Origin: Saprospiraceae bacterium
Lineage (GTDB): Bacteria; Bacteroidota; Bacteroidia; Chitinophagales; Saprospiraceae
Direction: 5' to 3'
Length of the DNA: 44,027 nucleotides
Assembly (NCBI GenBank): GCA_020631405.1
Contig: JAHDHH010000033.1
Span: forward strand, 1,951-45,977
Under the pieces are notes generated by a model. The model was not told the DNA's origin, ran no database searches, and was given only the letters and a program-made list of their open reading frames with translations. The position numbers were made by a program, and so were the translations under genes. This document shows positions 31,681-40,221 of this stretch, piece after piece (within the stretch, counting starts at the first letter, position 1; each line of letters begins with the position of its first letter).

Positions 31681-34479
31681 TTAATCATCTAGGTCAATGA
31701 CACTAAACGTCAACTTCTTGATATTACCACCAATTTTCACTTCTAGGTCATAGTCACCTATAGTCAAATATTCTTCAGAATCTTCTAACAGCATTGGAAT
31801 GCTGATAATATTCCAACCTTGGTCAACTGTTGTATCCAAATTTATGAGTGATTTACGTTTTCCTTTTGGATTAATGGACAGAGTCGCATATCCAGAGGTT
31901 GATGAGTAGACTTGCAATTCGTGGACGATAGCTTCTTTCTTGACATAATTACTTGATGGCTTGTCCCAATTATCATATTTTGCAAAGACATTTTTAATGA
32001 CTATATCGGACTTGATTGTTTTTGATTCCCTGAGCAAGGTTAAATCAATGATATAAAATGATCGTCCATGCGTAGCCACAACAAGGTGGTCTTCTTCTGT
32101 TTGAATAACTATGTCATGGATTGGAACATTGGGTATATTCATTTGGATTGACTCCCAACTGCTTCCACCATCCAGACTCATATACAATCCTACGTCGGAG
32201 CCTGCATACAAGATTTCTTTGAATTCTGGATCTTCTTTGACTACATTGATGGGTTCTTTGGGTAGCGTCGATCCTATATCTATCCAAGTATCCCCATAGT
32301 CAATACTTTTATAAAGGTAGGGAGACCAATCATCCCATCTGTACCCATTGAGACTTGCATAGACGGTCCCTTCGTCATGATGTGATGCCTCAACTCTAGA
32401 TACCCACAAGTCCTGAGGTAGCCCAGCTGAAATATCCTCCCATGTAGCTCCCGCAGTTGTGGTTCTGTAGAGTTTCCCGTCATCGCTACCTGTGTACAAG
32501 ACTGTGAAACTATGCGGACTTTCACTAAGGGTGGTCAACGTACCAAAAGCAACATCACCCTTTTTTCCGCCATTAGTCAGGTCTTCTGAAATTGGAGTAA
32601 AGTCAGTTCCACCATTCATAGACCTAAGTACTTTATTAGCTCCCATATAAAAGATGTCAGGGTTGTGCTTCGAAAGTAGGATAGGACTCTGCCAATTCCA
32701 CCGGTAGGGTCTATCACCTAGTTCATGCTTCGGAGTGATATACTGTCTAGACTTTGTAGCCAAGTTCATCTTGAAATAATTCCCAAATTGATAACCAGTG
32801 TATACCACATTGCTATTCCTTGGATCTATCTCGATCTTCATCCCATCTCCACCCATAATCATCTTGAAAGGGTAGTCTCCTCTCATCTGCCAACGGTCAT
32901 TCTGTGGGCTATTGTGAGGCCCTCTCCAGACTCCATTGTCTTGAGTACCTCCATAGACATTATAAGGCTCCGCATTGTCTACGTTTACTGTATAGAATTG
33001 TCCAACATTGGGATCATTGCATTTGATCCATGATTCACCATTGTCATAAGATATGTTGATGCCTCCATCATTACCATTGATGATGTGTCCTGCCAAGGTT
33101 GGCGAACACCAAAGTGCATGGTGATCTGCATGGACATTGTCATCATTGATTCGAGACCATGATTTCCCTCCGTTACTACTAATCAATAAAGGGACACCCA
33201 TGATGTACAGCATATCTTCATCCAATGGGTTGACTCTTATCTGGCCAAAGTAGTAGCCATATGAGTAGTAGATATTGTCAAGGTAGCCCTTATGAGTCTT
33301 AGTCCAAGACATACCATCATCAGTACTTTTGTATACTTCAGCACCAATGACTTCTGTATCAAAGAGTAACCTATTAGCATCTTCTATGTAGATGCCAAGG
33401 TCCATTGGAGTGATAGAGTCAGTAGCTATCATTTGCTTAACCCGACCCGCTGAATAGTCTTTTGGAAAGCGATTTGATTCAAGATACTTACCTAGTTCTT
33501 CTTCAGATATTGCGGCGAACTGTGCCTTAGACATTACTTTAAGATCATCTTTTTGGAGACCTTTGGTCCCTTTGTCAGACTTAGGCCTTCTATCATAGTT
33601 GTCTAAGATTGCAAAGTAATTACCCTCGCTAGATACTGACAATCCTATTCTCCCAACACCTTCTCTGCTAGGAAACCCATTACTGCCATCAGTCACTAAG
33701 GTCCAAGATTTCCCATTGTCAGTGGAGAGGTGTATACCTGAGCCAACACCACTCTCTACAAAGTCCCATGCCTTCCTTGACCTTTCCCATGTTGCTGCCA
33801 GTAGGTGGTCAGGTTTGACAGGATTGCGGACTATATCAACTGCTCCAGCTTGATCAGAGACATATAATGAGTGAGCCCAAGTAGAGCCACCATCATAGGT
33901 ACTGTATATACCTCGTTCTGGATTATCTGAGTAGAGGTGTCCTAGCACAGCTACGTGGGCCACATTCTTATCTCTATTGTCTAATACAATACGACCAATA
34001 TGGTGACTTTCTCCAAGACCTATTGACGTCCAAGACTTACCCCAGTCCTCACTTTTATACATGCCTGTACCTGCATAAGATGACCTACTGCTATTGACTT
34101 CACCAGTGCCAACCCATATAATACTATCTTGCCAGTTGACAGCTATCGCACCTATGGTCATTGATGGTTGATCATCAAACATTGGGGTAAAAGTCGTCCC
34201 ATTATTTTTGGTATACCAAAGCCCACCACTAGCATAGGCCACGAAAAAGTGTGATGGCATATCATCATTTACGGCTATTTCACTGACTCTTCCACTAAAT
34301 ACGCTTGGACCGATACAATTCGCCTCTAAGTGCTTGAACCTACTTGACTGTCTCATCGATTCCGCCTGATCAAAGGCAGCTAGGCGATCTGATATTGCAG
34401 TACTAGGGTAGGGGTTGACTTGACTCAAGGCCAATACAGTATTCAAGAAGAAAAATGTCAAGAGGATTAATCGAATCAT
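31681..34479 (-). CDS. Secreted BNR/sortilin-like beta-propeller protein
   Basis: The 932-residue protein has a signal peptide (LALSQ, about residue 20) and roughly ten Asp-box/BNR motifs of the S-x-D-x-G-x-S/T-W type: SEDWGKSWTS, STYDGGSTWAH, STDNGKSWTL, STDDGMSWTK, SSNGGKSWSR, SYDNGESWIK, SIDYGDTWID, SLDGGSSWES and others. This indicates the tandem propellers of VPS10/sortilin-like or xyloglucanase-type proteins, often annotated as glycosyl hydrolase. I see no assignable catalytic acid pair, so an enzyme call is not safe. It has no T9SS sorting domain; the C-terminus (LTFSVIDLDD) ends in a beta sandwich. A divergent glycosyltransferase gene starts 50 bases upstream. Confidence 0.82.
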   Translation of the reverse strand: MIRLILLTFFFLNTVLALSQVNPYPSTAISDRLAAFDQAESMRQSSRFKHLEANCIGPSVFSGRVSEIAVNDDMPSHFFVAYASGGLWYTKNNGTTFTPMFDDQPSMTIGAIAVNWQDSIIWVGTGEVNSSRSSYAGTGMYKSEDWGKSWTSIGLGESHHIGRIVLDNRDKNVAHVAVLGHLYSDNPERGIYSTYDGGSTWAHSLYVSDQAGAVDIVRNPVKPDHLLAATWERSRKAWDFVESGVGSGIHLSTDNGKSWTLVTDGSNGFPSREGVGRIGLSVSSEGNYFAILDNYDRRPKSDKGTKGLQKDDLKVMSKAQFAAISEEELGKYLESNRFPKDYSAGRVKQMIATDSITPMDLGIYIEDANRLLFDTEVIGAEVYKSTDDGMSWTKTHKGYLDNIYYSYGYYFGQIRVNPLDEDMLYIMGVPLLISSNGGKSWSRINDDNVHADHHALWCSPTLAGHIINGNDGGINISYDNGESWIKCNDPNVGQFYTVNVDNAEPYNVYGGTQDNGVWRGPHNSPQNDRWQMRGDYPFKMIMGGDGMKIEIDPRNSNVVYTGYQFGNYFKMNLATKSRQYITPKHELGDRPYRWNWQSPILLSKHNPDIFYMGANKVLRSMNGGTDFTPISEDLTNGGKKGDVAFGTLTTLSESPHSFTVLYTGSDDGKLYRTTTAGATWEDISAGLPQDLWVSRVEASHHDEGTVYASLNGYRWDDWSPYLYKSIDYGDTWIDIGSTLPKEPINVVKEDPEFKEILYAGSDVGLYMSLDGGSSWESIQMNIPNVPIHDIVIQTEEDHLVVATHGRSFYIIDLTLLRESKTIKSDIVIKNVFAKYDNWDKPSSNYVKKEAIVHELQVYSSTSGYATLSINPKGKRKSLINLDTTVDQGWNIISIPMLLEDSEEYLTIGDYDLEVKIGGNIKKLTFSVIDLDD

Positions 34480-34529
34480 GCTAAATTATTTAGTAGCTAA
34501 AGTTAATGTAAGTAATTTGGAAATTTTAA

Positions 34530-35801
34530 TTGAATAGCAATTTGAATAACTCGAACATAGCCAGGGCACAAAAGTATTTTGATCGAAGCGAAGAACTCCA
34601 GTATTCGGATCAAGTTTCCTTTGCTAAAGATTTAGAGAGTATCGTGGTCATCCCTTGCTTTGATGAAGATTGGGCGACTCTATCTTTGACTTTACAGAGT
34701 TTGGTCATTGCTGCCGAGCTATCTCATGATCTACATACTGTATTGATTGTATTCAATTGTCACAAGGATAATATCTCAGCAATTGCAACAAACACTGCTA
34801 CACTTACATCCTTTTTGGAATGGAAAGAACAGGTGCAGTCAGCCTGCCATTTTACTAGTATTAATGTAATGTTTGAGGTGCCTAAGAAGTCCGGAGTTGG
34901 CTATGCAAGAAAGATAGGAATGGATGCTGCAGCGAAATACTTTTACCATTCGAACAAAGAAAATGGGATAATCATCTGCCTTGATGCTGATACCCAAGTG
35001 GCAAGTAATTATTTCACTGAGATACTGAACAGCTTTCGTGAAGGTAGTCTAGAGGCAGCTAGTATACATTTCGAACATCAATTGCCAGACCAAATACAAT
35101 TCAGAAGTGCTATCATAGACTATGAACTCCACTTAAGATACTTTATAGGAATGCAGCGTTTATACCAGTTGCCATTCGCTTATCAGACAGTGGGTAGTGC
35201 AATGGCTTGTACAGCTGAGGCATATGTTAGGGTTGGAGGGATGGTGAGACGGCAAGCCGGAGAAGACTTTTACTTCATGCAGAAGTTTGCAAAAGAGGGG
35301 ACACTAAAAGAGTTGCATTCGACCATAGTATATCCTTCAGCTAGAGTGTCGCACAGAGTTCCATTTGGTACAGGCAAGACCATTCAACAAATTGAGGATC
35401 ACCATTTTGATGAATTGTTGACTTATCATCCCGATGCTTTTCAAGTATTTGGTATGTTGGATGATTATTTACAAGGATTATATCATCAAGAAGATGGGTC
35501 TAGTTCAAGTAGTCTGTTGACCTACTTTAGAGAAAATGGTTTAGAATCAGTCGTAGAGCAATTGAGAAATCAAAGTAAGAATGTTGGAGACTTTAAGCAT
35601 AGATTTTTTCAGTGGTTCAATGCTTTTTCTTTGATGAAGTACCTTCACCATGTACATGATGGAGAGTTTGAAAAAGTAAACATAAGTGTTGCTATCCAGA
35701 ATTATTTTGGATCGATACATCTCACATTCTCTGAGTCAGCAGAGGAGAACTTACTACAATTAAGAGGGTATGACAAGTCTAATGCAAGGCTGCCCGAATA
35801 G
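34530..35801 (+). CDS. Glycosyltransferase family 2-like protein
   Basis: This 423-residue cytoplasmic protein has a GT-A fold: ESIVVIPCFDEDWATLSLTLQSL at residues 30-52, SGVGYARKIGMDAAAKYF, the DxD-type metal and nucleotide-sugar site in IICLDADTQVASNY, and a QTVGSAMACTAEAYVRVGGMVRRQAGEDFYFMQK region (acceptor-side ED). There is no transmembrane segment. Donor and acceptor cannot be read. The start is TTG at 34530 (a second TTG lies at 34542). Its last 23 bases overlap the 3' end of the opposing miaE. No other polysaccharide genes are nearby. Confidence 0.82.
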   Translation: MNSNLNNSNIARAQKYFDRSEELQYSDQVSFAKDLESIVVIPCFDEDWATLSLTLQSLVIAAELSHDLHTVLIVFNCHKDNISAIATNTATLTSFLEWKEQVQSACHFTSINVMFEVPKKSGVGYARKIGMDAAAKYFYHSNKENGIIICLDADTQVASNYFTEILNSFREGSLEAASIHFEHQLPDQIQFRSAIIDYELHLRYFIGMQRLYQLPFAYQTVGSAMACTAEAYVRVGGMVRRQAGEDFYFMQKFAKEGTLKELHSTIVYPSARVSHRVPFGTGKTIQQIEDHHFDELLTYHPDAFQVFGMLDDYLQGLYHQEDGSSSSSLLTYFRENGLESVVEQLRNQSKNVGDFKHRFFQWFNAFSLMKYLHHVHDGEFEKVNISVAIQNYFGSIHLTFSESAEENLLQLRGYDKSNARLPE

Positions 35802-36363
35802 GGAGTGCTTCGATTATCTCTGACTCTCGATCAACCCACCATGCTAATCTTTCATAGACCACATCTTGAGCAAAGTACTCAAGAGCCATCTTCACGAAGA
35901 CGTGTCCATGCTTAGCTTCTGACACCCAAAGTGTCTTGTAGAATCGAAATAAATCTGGATCTTCTTGAGCTTCAGAAACCATCCTAAATCTCTCTGCGCC
36001 ACGTGTTTCTACGACAGAGGCTACGAGTAGTCTATCCATAAAGCGTTCTTCCCTTCCTGAGTGACAGAGCTTGATGAGTTGTTGGACATAAGGATCACCA
36101 CCAATTGAATGAACCATGGGTACTCCTTTTTTGACCATGAGTTCATACACTTGTTGAAAATGCTCCAGCTCTTCTATCCCTGTAGCTATCAATTCTGGCA
36201 AGATTTTGTCTCGATCAGGGTACTTAGCTACAAAGCTCATTGCCATAGCAGATGCTTTGCGTTCGCAATCAAGGTGATCTTGAAGGAAGGCAGGAAAGTC
36301 AGCCATCACAGCATCAATCCAAGCTTGGCTGCTGGGAGTCTTTAAATCTAAATTTAGCTTCAT
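35779..36363 (-). CDS. miaE: tRNA-(ms2io6A37)-hydroxylase
   Basis: MiaE hydroxylates the isopentenyl side chain of ms2i6A37 in tRNA with O2 and a di-iron centre. The product is a helical ferritin-like protein with metal-ligand motifs DCERKASAM, EELEHFQQVYE (ExxH), ETRGAERFRMV and EAKHGHVFVKMA (ExxH). The open frame extends to 36462, but that adds a Cys-rich N-terminus overlapping the DoxX-like gene. I choose the ATG at 36363 (MKLNLDLKTPSSQAW, 194 residues), normal for the family. The enzyme needs prior action of MiaA and MiaB, not in the window. It implies oxygen use. Confidence 0.9.
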   Translation of the reverse strand: MKLNLDLKTPSSQAWIDAVMADFPAFLQDHLDCERKASAMAMSFVAKYPDRDKILPELIATGIEELEHFQQVYELMVKKGVPMVHSIGGDPYVQQLIKLCHSGREERFMDRLLVASVVETRGAERFRMVSEAQEDPDLFRFYKTLWVSEAKHGHVFVKMALEYFAQDVVYERLAWWVDRESEIIEALPIRAALH

Positions 36364-36383
36364 TGAGTAGAGGTATGCCCAGT

Positions 36384-36746
36384 CTATGGTTCGTTGAAAT
36401 GATGGTGTCCAAAGTGGTGTGAAGCTAAAGTAAGTACAATTGCTACTGCAGCACCTGCCCACTGACCATCACCTATATTCAGGTGAGCTCCTAGAGCTAT
36501 CAAAGCATTAAGCATAAATCCAGCATAAGCCCACTCTCTAAGAAAATTTGGTTTTCTTAGCCAAAGCATGATCACCCCACAAATCTTCAAAACAGCTAAA
36601 GGGTAGATCAACCATGTAGGAAAGCCTAGACCAGTAAATGTCTCAGATATCATTCCATAATCAAGAAAGTACTTCGATGCAGAAGCCACCATCAACAAGG
36701 ATAATAATCCAGTGGATATTAAAAATCCATATTTATTTAGTTTCAT
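36384..36746 (-). CDS. DoxX-like membrane protein
   Basis: This 120-residue protein has four hydrophobic helices, with the DoxX-family pattern FLDYGMISETFTGLGFPTWLIYPLAVLKICGVIMLW followed by REWAYAGFMLNALIALGAHL. It ends in a His-rich tail (HHFGHHHFNEP). DoxX-like proteins are small inner-membrane proteins with proposed links to quinones or oxidative stress, but mostly unassigned function. The gene lies 20 bases upstream of miaE on the same strand and is probably co-transcribed with it. The His tail could bind metal; that is a guess. Confidence 0.8.
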   Translation of the reverse strand: MKLNKYGFLISTGLLSLLMVASASKYFLDYGMISETFTGLGFPTWLIYPLAVLKICGVIMLWLRKPNFLREWAYAGFMLNALIALGAHLNIGDGQWAGAAVAIVLTLASHHFGHHHFNEP

Positions 36747-36762
36747 ATGTCATGATTTTTGT

Positions 36763-36770
36763 CAAATGTA
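36763..36770 (-). promoter_or_regulatory. Candidate -7 element for the DoxX-like gene and miaE
   Basis: On the minus strand TACATTTG matches TAnnTTTG, 16 bases before the ATG at 36746. No TTG is seen at the -33 spacing, so support is moderate. Confidence 0.35.
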
Positions 36771-36847
36771 AGGAATTTGTTGGTATTGAGTGGCAGCAGA
36801 CTTAGAGTGTAATCGTATTATAAGTCTAACCACCCTAAAGACTATAT

Positions 36848-37915
36848 ATGATGATAAGAATCCTCCTTTTGTCTGCATTGCTCTTATGCTCTCTTCTTAC
36901 ACAAAGTAAAGCGAATAGTCTTTCTGAGACCGAACGAGCATACTTTACACTTTCTGGAAGTGGAAGCTATGATCTCTCGATCACAAAACTAGCTGATATG
37001 CCTGGTCCATTTTCGCCAGGCCAAGAGGTTACTTTTTCGATAATTGTATCCAATGAAGGCGACTGTGATGCAGCTAATGTGGAAGTCACCGATTTTCTCC
37101 CAATGGAATTATCATTGAGTATGAATGATACCAATGGATGGTTGTCTACTGGAGGTGTCATCACGAACACTATCGCCCTTGTACCTACCTCTAACCAAGA
37201 AACATTACAAGTATTATTGACGATAGATCCACTATTCTCTGGTATGTTTATTACTAATCAAGCAGCAATTACTGCAGATGATGGAGATGATATAGATAGT
37301 GATCCTGACGCTGGATTTGCAGATGATGAAGACGGCGATGGAGACCCCCTAGATGACGATGAGTCAGAGGTCACTATTGAACTCTCCCCAATTTTATATA
37401 ATCGAGAGATTAGTCTTGATATAGATAGACACAAAGGTAGTATTGACTTAGTATGGTCAGCACTTGAGTGGTCATTAGGTATCGAATATTATGAAGTCCA
37501 AACAATGACAAATGAGTGGGTGACAATAGATGAAATTACTAACTCGAGTCTAAGAACAGATTACCGATATTCATTACTTGAAACAGAAGGTTTGTCAACT
37601 TACTATAGAATTATTGGAGTAATGCAGAGTGGCATGATAGTCATTAGTAATGCTGTCAGTATTGATTTTGACCATAATGACTCTAAAGTGAGTATCTATC
37701 CGAATCCAGCTGTTGATATGATTTACTTTGATGATGTGGTAAACTCCCCTGCTCAAGTATTCATTTATGATTCAATTGGTAAGCTGCTATACAATGCCGA
37801 ACACATTGAGGATTGGAGTATTGATATTTCTTCAATGGCTCCAGGTTCTTATCATGTAGGAATCCTTTCTCAAGGTCAACCTATCCAATGGAACACGTTT
37901 GTTAAATCAAACTAA
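36848..37915 (+). CDS. Secreted DUF11-domain protein with T9SS sorting domain
   Basis: This 355-residue protein has a signal peptide (about 1-22), one DUF11 immunoglobulin-like domain (about 38-135: DLSITKLADMPGPFSPGQEVTFSIIVSNEGDCDAANVEVTDFLP), and a very acidic Asp/Glu stretch (about 142-175) that probably binds calcium. A second beta domain (about 190-275) precedes a T9SS type A sorting domain with IYPNPAVD. DUF11 modules form stalks on surface proteins. No enzyme domain is present, so a structural or adhesive role is inferred. Its stop overlaps the end of the opposing cdd by 9 bases. Confidence 0.86.
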   Translation: MMIRILLLSALLLCSLLTQSKANSLSETERAYFTLSGSGSYDLSITKLADMPGPFSPGQEVTFSIIVSNEGDCDAANVEVTDFLPMELSLSMNDTNGWLSTGGVITNTIALVPTSNQETLQVLLTIDPLFSGMFITNQAAITADDGDDIDSDPDAGFADDEDGDGDPLDDDESEVTIELSPILYNREISLDIDRHKGSIDLVWSALEWSLGIEYYEVQTMTNEWVTIDEITNSSLRTDYRYSLLETEGLSTYYRIIGVMQSGMIVISNAVSIDFDHNDSKVSIYPNPAVDMIYFDDVVNSPAQVFIYDSIGKLLYNAEHIEDWSIDISSMAPGSYHVGILSQGQPIQWNTFVKSN

Positions 37916-38389
37916 GTCCTTTCCAGAAAAGTAAAAGGGTAGGAGTGATTTGATATTTTTAAATTTATAGACCTCCTTATTCTGTGAAGAAATATAAATG
38001 GCAATATCCGAGCCGTAGCGTTCTTCTGTTTCAAGAATGACTTGCCTGCAGGCACCACAAGGAGAAGGCGGGAATGTATTGTCATGTGCTACATTGACAA
38101 ATAGTCCCAAGGCTTTGACCGGTGTGTTAGGATGCAGGATAGCAGCATTGTATATTGCAATTTGCTCTGCACAGGTGCATAGCGGGTAGGCAGCATTTTC
38201 TTGATTTGCGCCTTGGACAATAGTATCGCTATTGAGAAGTACAGCTGCACCTACCTTAAAGTTGGAGTAGGGAGCATGTGCAAGTTCAGAAGCACTCCTA
38301 GCAGCATCAAGTAGCTTGACAATTTGTGTTTCTATTTCTGTGATATCTGCGTATATTGTGTATGTGACACTGTATGTTTCTTGTATCAT
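37907..38389 (-). CDS. cdd: Cytidine deaminase
   Basis: Cdd deaminates cytidine and deoxycytidine to the uridines in pyrimidine salvage. The 160-residue product is the homotetrameric zinc type: HAPYSNFKVGAAVL for substrate binding, then QENAAYPLCTCAEQIAIYNA, with one zinc Cys and the catalytic Glu in CAE, and SPCGACRQV with the other two zinc cysteines. Length is slightly above the usual 130-140 because of an N-terminal helix. ATG start. It is divergent from the sulfotransferase gene over 33 bases containing a direct repeat. Confidence 0.94.
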   Translation of the reverse strand: MIQETYSVTYTIYADITEIETQIVKLLDAARSASELAHAPYSNFKVGAAVLLNSDTIVQGANQENAAYPLCTCAEQIAIYNAAILHPNTPVKALGLFVNVAHDNTFPPSPCGACRQVILETEERYGSDIAIYISSQNKEVYKFKNIKSLLPFYFSGKDLV

Positions 38390-38392
38390 TGT

Positions 38393-38422
38393 CCAATCAA
38401 TTCATTTAAATAACCAATCAAT
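38393..38422. promoter_or_regulatory. 9-bp direct repeat filling the cdd/sulfotransferase gap
   Basis: CCAATCAAT occurs at 38393-38401 and again at 38414-38422, exactly 21 bp apart (two helical turns). Together they occupy almost the whole 33-base gap between the divergent starts of cdd and the sulfotransferase gene. The placement suits a regulator binding one face of the helix, but chance is possible. Confidence 0.35.
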
Positions 38423-39421
38423 ATGAGTATCATCATCGGCGGATGCGGTAGTACTGGGACCTCAATGTTGAGGCAAGTCCTAAACAGACATAGTAAGGTA
38501 TATATTGCTCCTGAGACTCATGTTTTTGCCAAAAATAGGCTATATAGAGACTGGGATTCTTATAGAAGTAACATTAGTCGAAGATCAGTGTTTGGCTTAA
38601 GGTCATCTGGAATGACGATGTTCACCGGATTTGATCTCAAACAACAAGACTTTGCAGAAGTCAAAAAACAATTAGAACAGCTAGCCCAAAGCTCTAAGAC
38701 ATTCTCAGATTTTGCTGCAGCATTATTCGAACCAGTTATGCGACAGCACAGTAAGACAATTTGGGGAGAAAAAACCCCAAATAATATATATCATTTTCGT
38801 GACATTGCATCCAAAGTCAAGGACGTTACCTGTCTTTGGATGATAAGGAATCCCTATGATACCATTGCTTCATTGGTCAGTCGGGGTTACAGCATTGGGT
38901 ATGCAGTAGCGAGGTGTTTGATGAGCTATAGTTTTGGGGTAGCAGCTAAGCGACTTCCAAATGTCGAAATTGTAAGGTACGAAGAGCTTGTAGTCGATCC
39001 AAAATCTACACTTTCTGACCTTTGTAAGACACTAGGGCTGCAATTCGAGGATGCGATGTTAGCCAGTGGAAAGGCTAGCCCCGAAGAATCTACTCAAATG
39101 ACTGGTTGGAACTTAGATGAATCAGATCAGATACAAGCCAATTCAATAGGCAGGTTCCAAAAATTACCTCAAGAAACACATAATCAAATACTTCAAGCCT
39201 GTCACGAGTTGAAGATAAAAGAAGAGGTAGCGAGTAAACTGAATTTAGAAAGCGCTACCATTAAAGCAATATGCAAGCGCCTAAAATACGATTACCTTGG
39301 GAGAGGTGAATTAAGAGGAAAGCCAAGGTGGATTGATCGAGAATTGAGTAGAGTCAAGCTGTCTAGGTCACTTCGTGGTTACCCACAACCATTTAGAAAT
39401 TTTCCAGTTATACTCAGGTGA
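38423..39421 (+). CDS. PAPS-dependent sulfotransferase-family protein
   Basis: Sulfotransferases move sulfate from PAPS to an acceptor. The 332-residue protein opens with a phosphate-binding loop (IIGGCGSTGTSMLRQVLNRH), followed by APETHVF, KTIWGEKTPNN, the 3'-phosphate site segment CLWMIRNPYDTIASLVSRG and VRYEELVVDPKSTLSDLCKTLGL. This is the usual order in the Sulfotransfer_1/3 families. It has no signal peptide. The acceptor is unknown; surface polysaccharide or lipid is possible. The stop codon overlaps the GTG start of prmC (GTGA), so the two are translationally coupled. Confidence 0.85.
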   Translation: MSIIIGGCGSTGTSMLRQVLNRHSKVYIAPETHVFAKNRLYRDWDSYRSNISRRSVFGLRSSGMTMFTGFDLKQQDFAEVKKQLEQLAQSSKTFSDFAAALFEPVMRQHSKTIWGEKTPNNIYHFRDIASKVKDVTCLWMIRNPYDTIASLVSRGYSIGYAVARCLMSYSFGVAAKRLPNVEIVRYEELVVDPKSTLSDLCKTLGLQFEDAMLASGKASPEESTQMTGWNLDESDQIQANSIGRFQKLPQETHNQILQACHELKIKEEVASKLNLESATIKAICKRLKYDYLGRGELRGKPRWIDRELSRVKLSRSLRGYPQPFRNFPVILR

Positions 39422-40221
39422 ATACAACAGAAGCTAAGCAATTATTTTTTGACTTACTTGAGCCTAAATTTGGCCTCGGTGAGTGTCTAGGGATGTGGAA
39501 GTATATGTCTTTATACTTACTCAAGAACAGCGTTGCGCTGGATGACTATCAAGTTATGCTCGGGAAGTTGGCCAATGACTATCCAATTCAATATGCAGTA
39601 CAAGAGTCCTACTTCTATGACTTGACACTATTTGTCAATAAGCATGTCTTAGTGCCTCGGCCGGAAACGGAAGAATTGGTCCATTGGATTATCCAGGATT
39701 ATAAGGATATAGATGATCCTCGGATTATTGATATCGGGACAGGCAGTGGCTGTATTATTTGTACCCTTGGCAATCATTTGACCACAGCTGAACTCTATGC
39801 AAATGAGGTCAGCGAAGAAGCAATAGCTATTGCCAAGCTCAATGCTGAGAAGTTTAACCTCGATGTAGAGTTTATCCATGAAGATATTTTGACCCATGGC
39901 TTAGATGAGAAAGGCGAATTTGATATAATAGTATCCAATCCTCCCTATATTTCGCTTGATGAAAAGGGTCAAATGTCCACTTCAACACTTAAGTACGAGC
40001 CAGAGATTGCATTATATGGATTACCATCAGATGCTTTAGTATTTTACAAAAGAATAGCCATACTTGGATTGAACAGATTGAAGAACACAGGAGCTATTTA
40101 CGTCGAGTTGAATGCTCTGCAATCTGAAGCAATTGCCAGTATTTTCAGGGCTTCTGGATATCAGGTTGTAATCAAAACAGATATGCAAGGTATGCAGCGA
40201 ATGTTAAAAGCGACATTATGA
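39418..40221 (+). CDS. prmC: Release factor glutamine methyltransferase
   Basis: PrmC methylates the Gln of the GGQ motif in release factors RF1 and RF2. The 267-residue product has the N-terminal helical domain, PRPETEELVHWI (usual RPETExLV), the SAM loop IIDIGTGSGCIICTLG, and the catalytic NPPY at 174-177 in SNPPYIS. The start is GTG at 39418, overlapping the sulfotransferase stop by 4 bases; its own stop overlaps the next ATG (ATGA, 40218-40221). Such coupling on both sides with non-translation genes is odd. Confidence 0.94.
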   Translation: MNTTEAKQLFFDLLEPKFGLGECLGMWKYMSLYLLKNSVALDDYQVMLGKLANDYPIQYAVQESYFYDLTLFVNKHVLVPRPETEELVHWIIQDYKDIDDPRIIDIGTGSGCIICTLGNHLTTAELYANEVSEEAIAIAKLNAEKFNLDVEFIHEDILTHGLDEKGEFDIIVSNPPYISLDEKGQMSTSTLKYEPEIALYGLPSDALVFYKRIAILGLNRLKNTGAIYVELNALQSEAIASIFRASGYQVVIKTDMQGMQRMLKATL

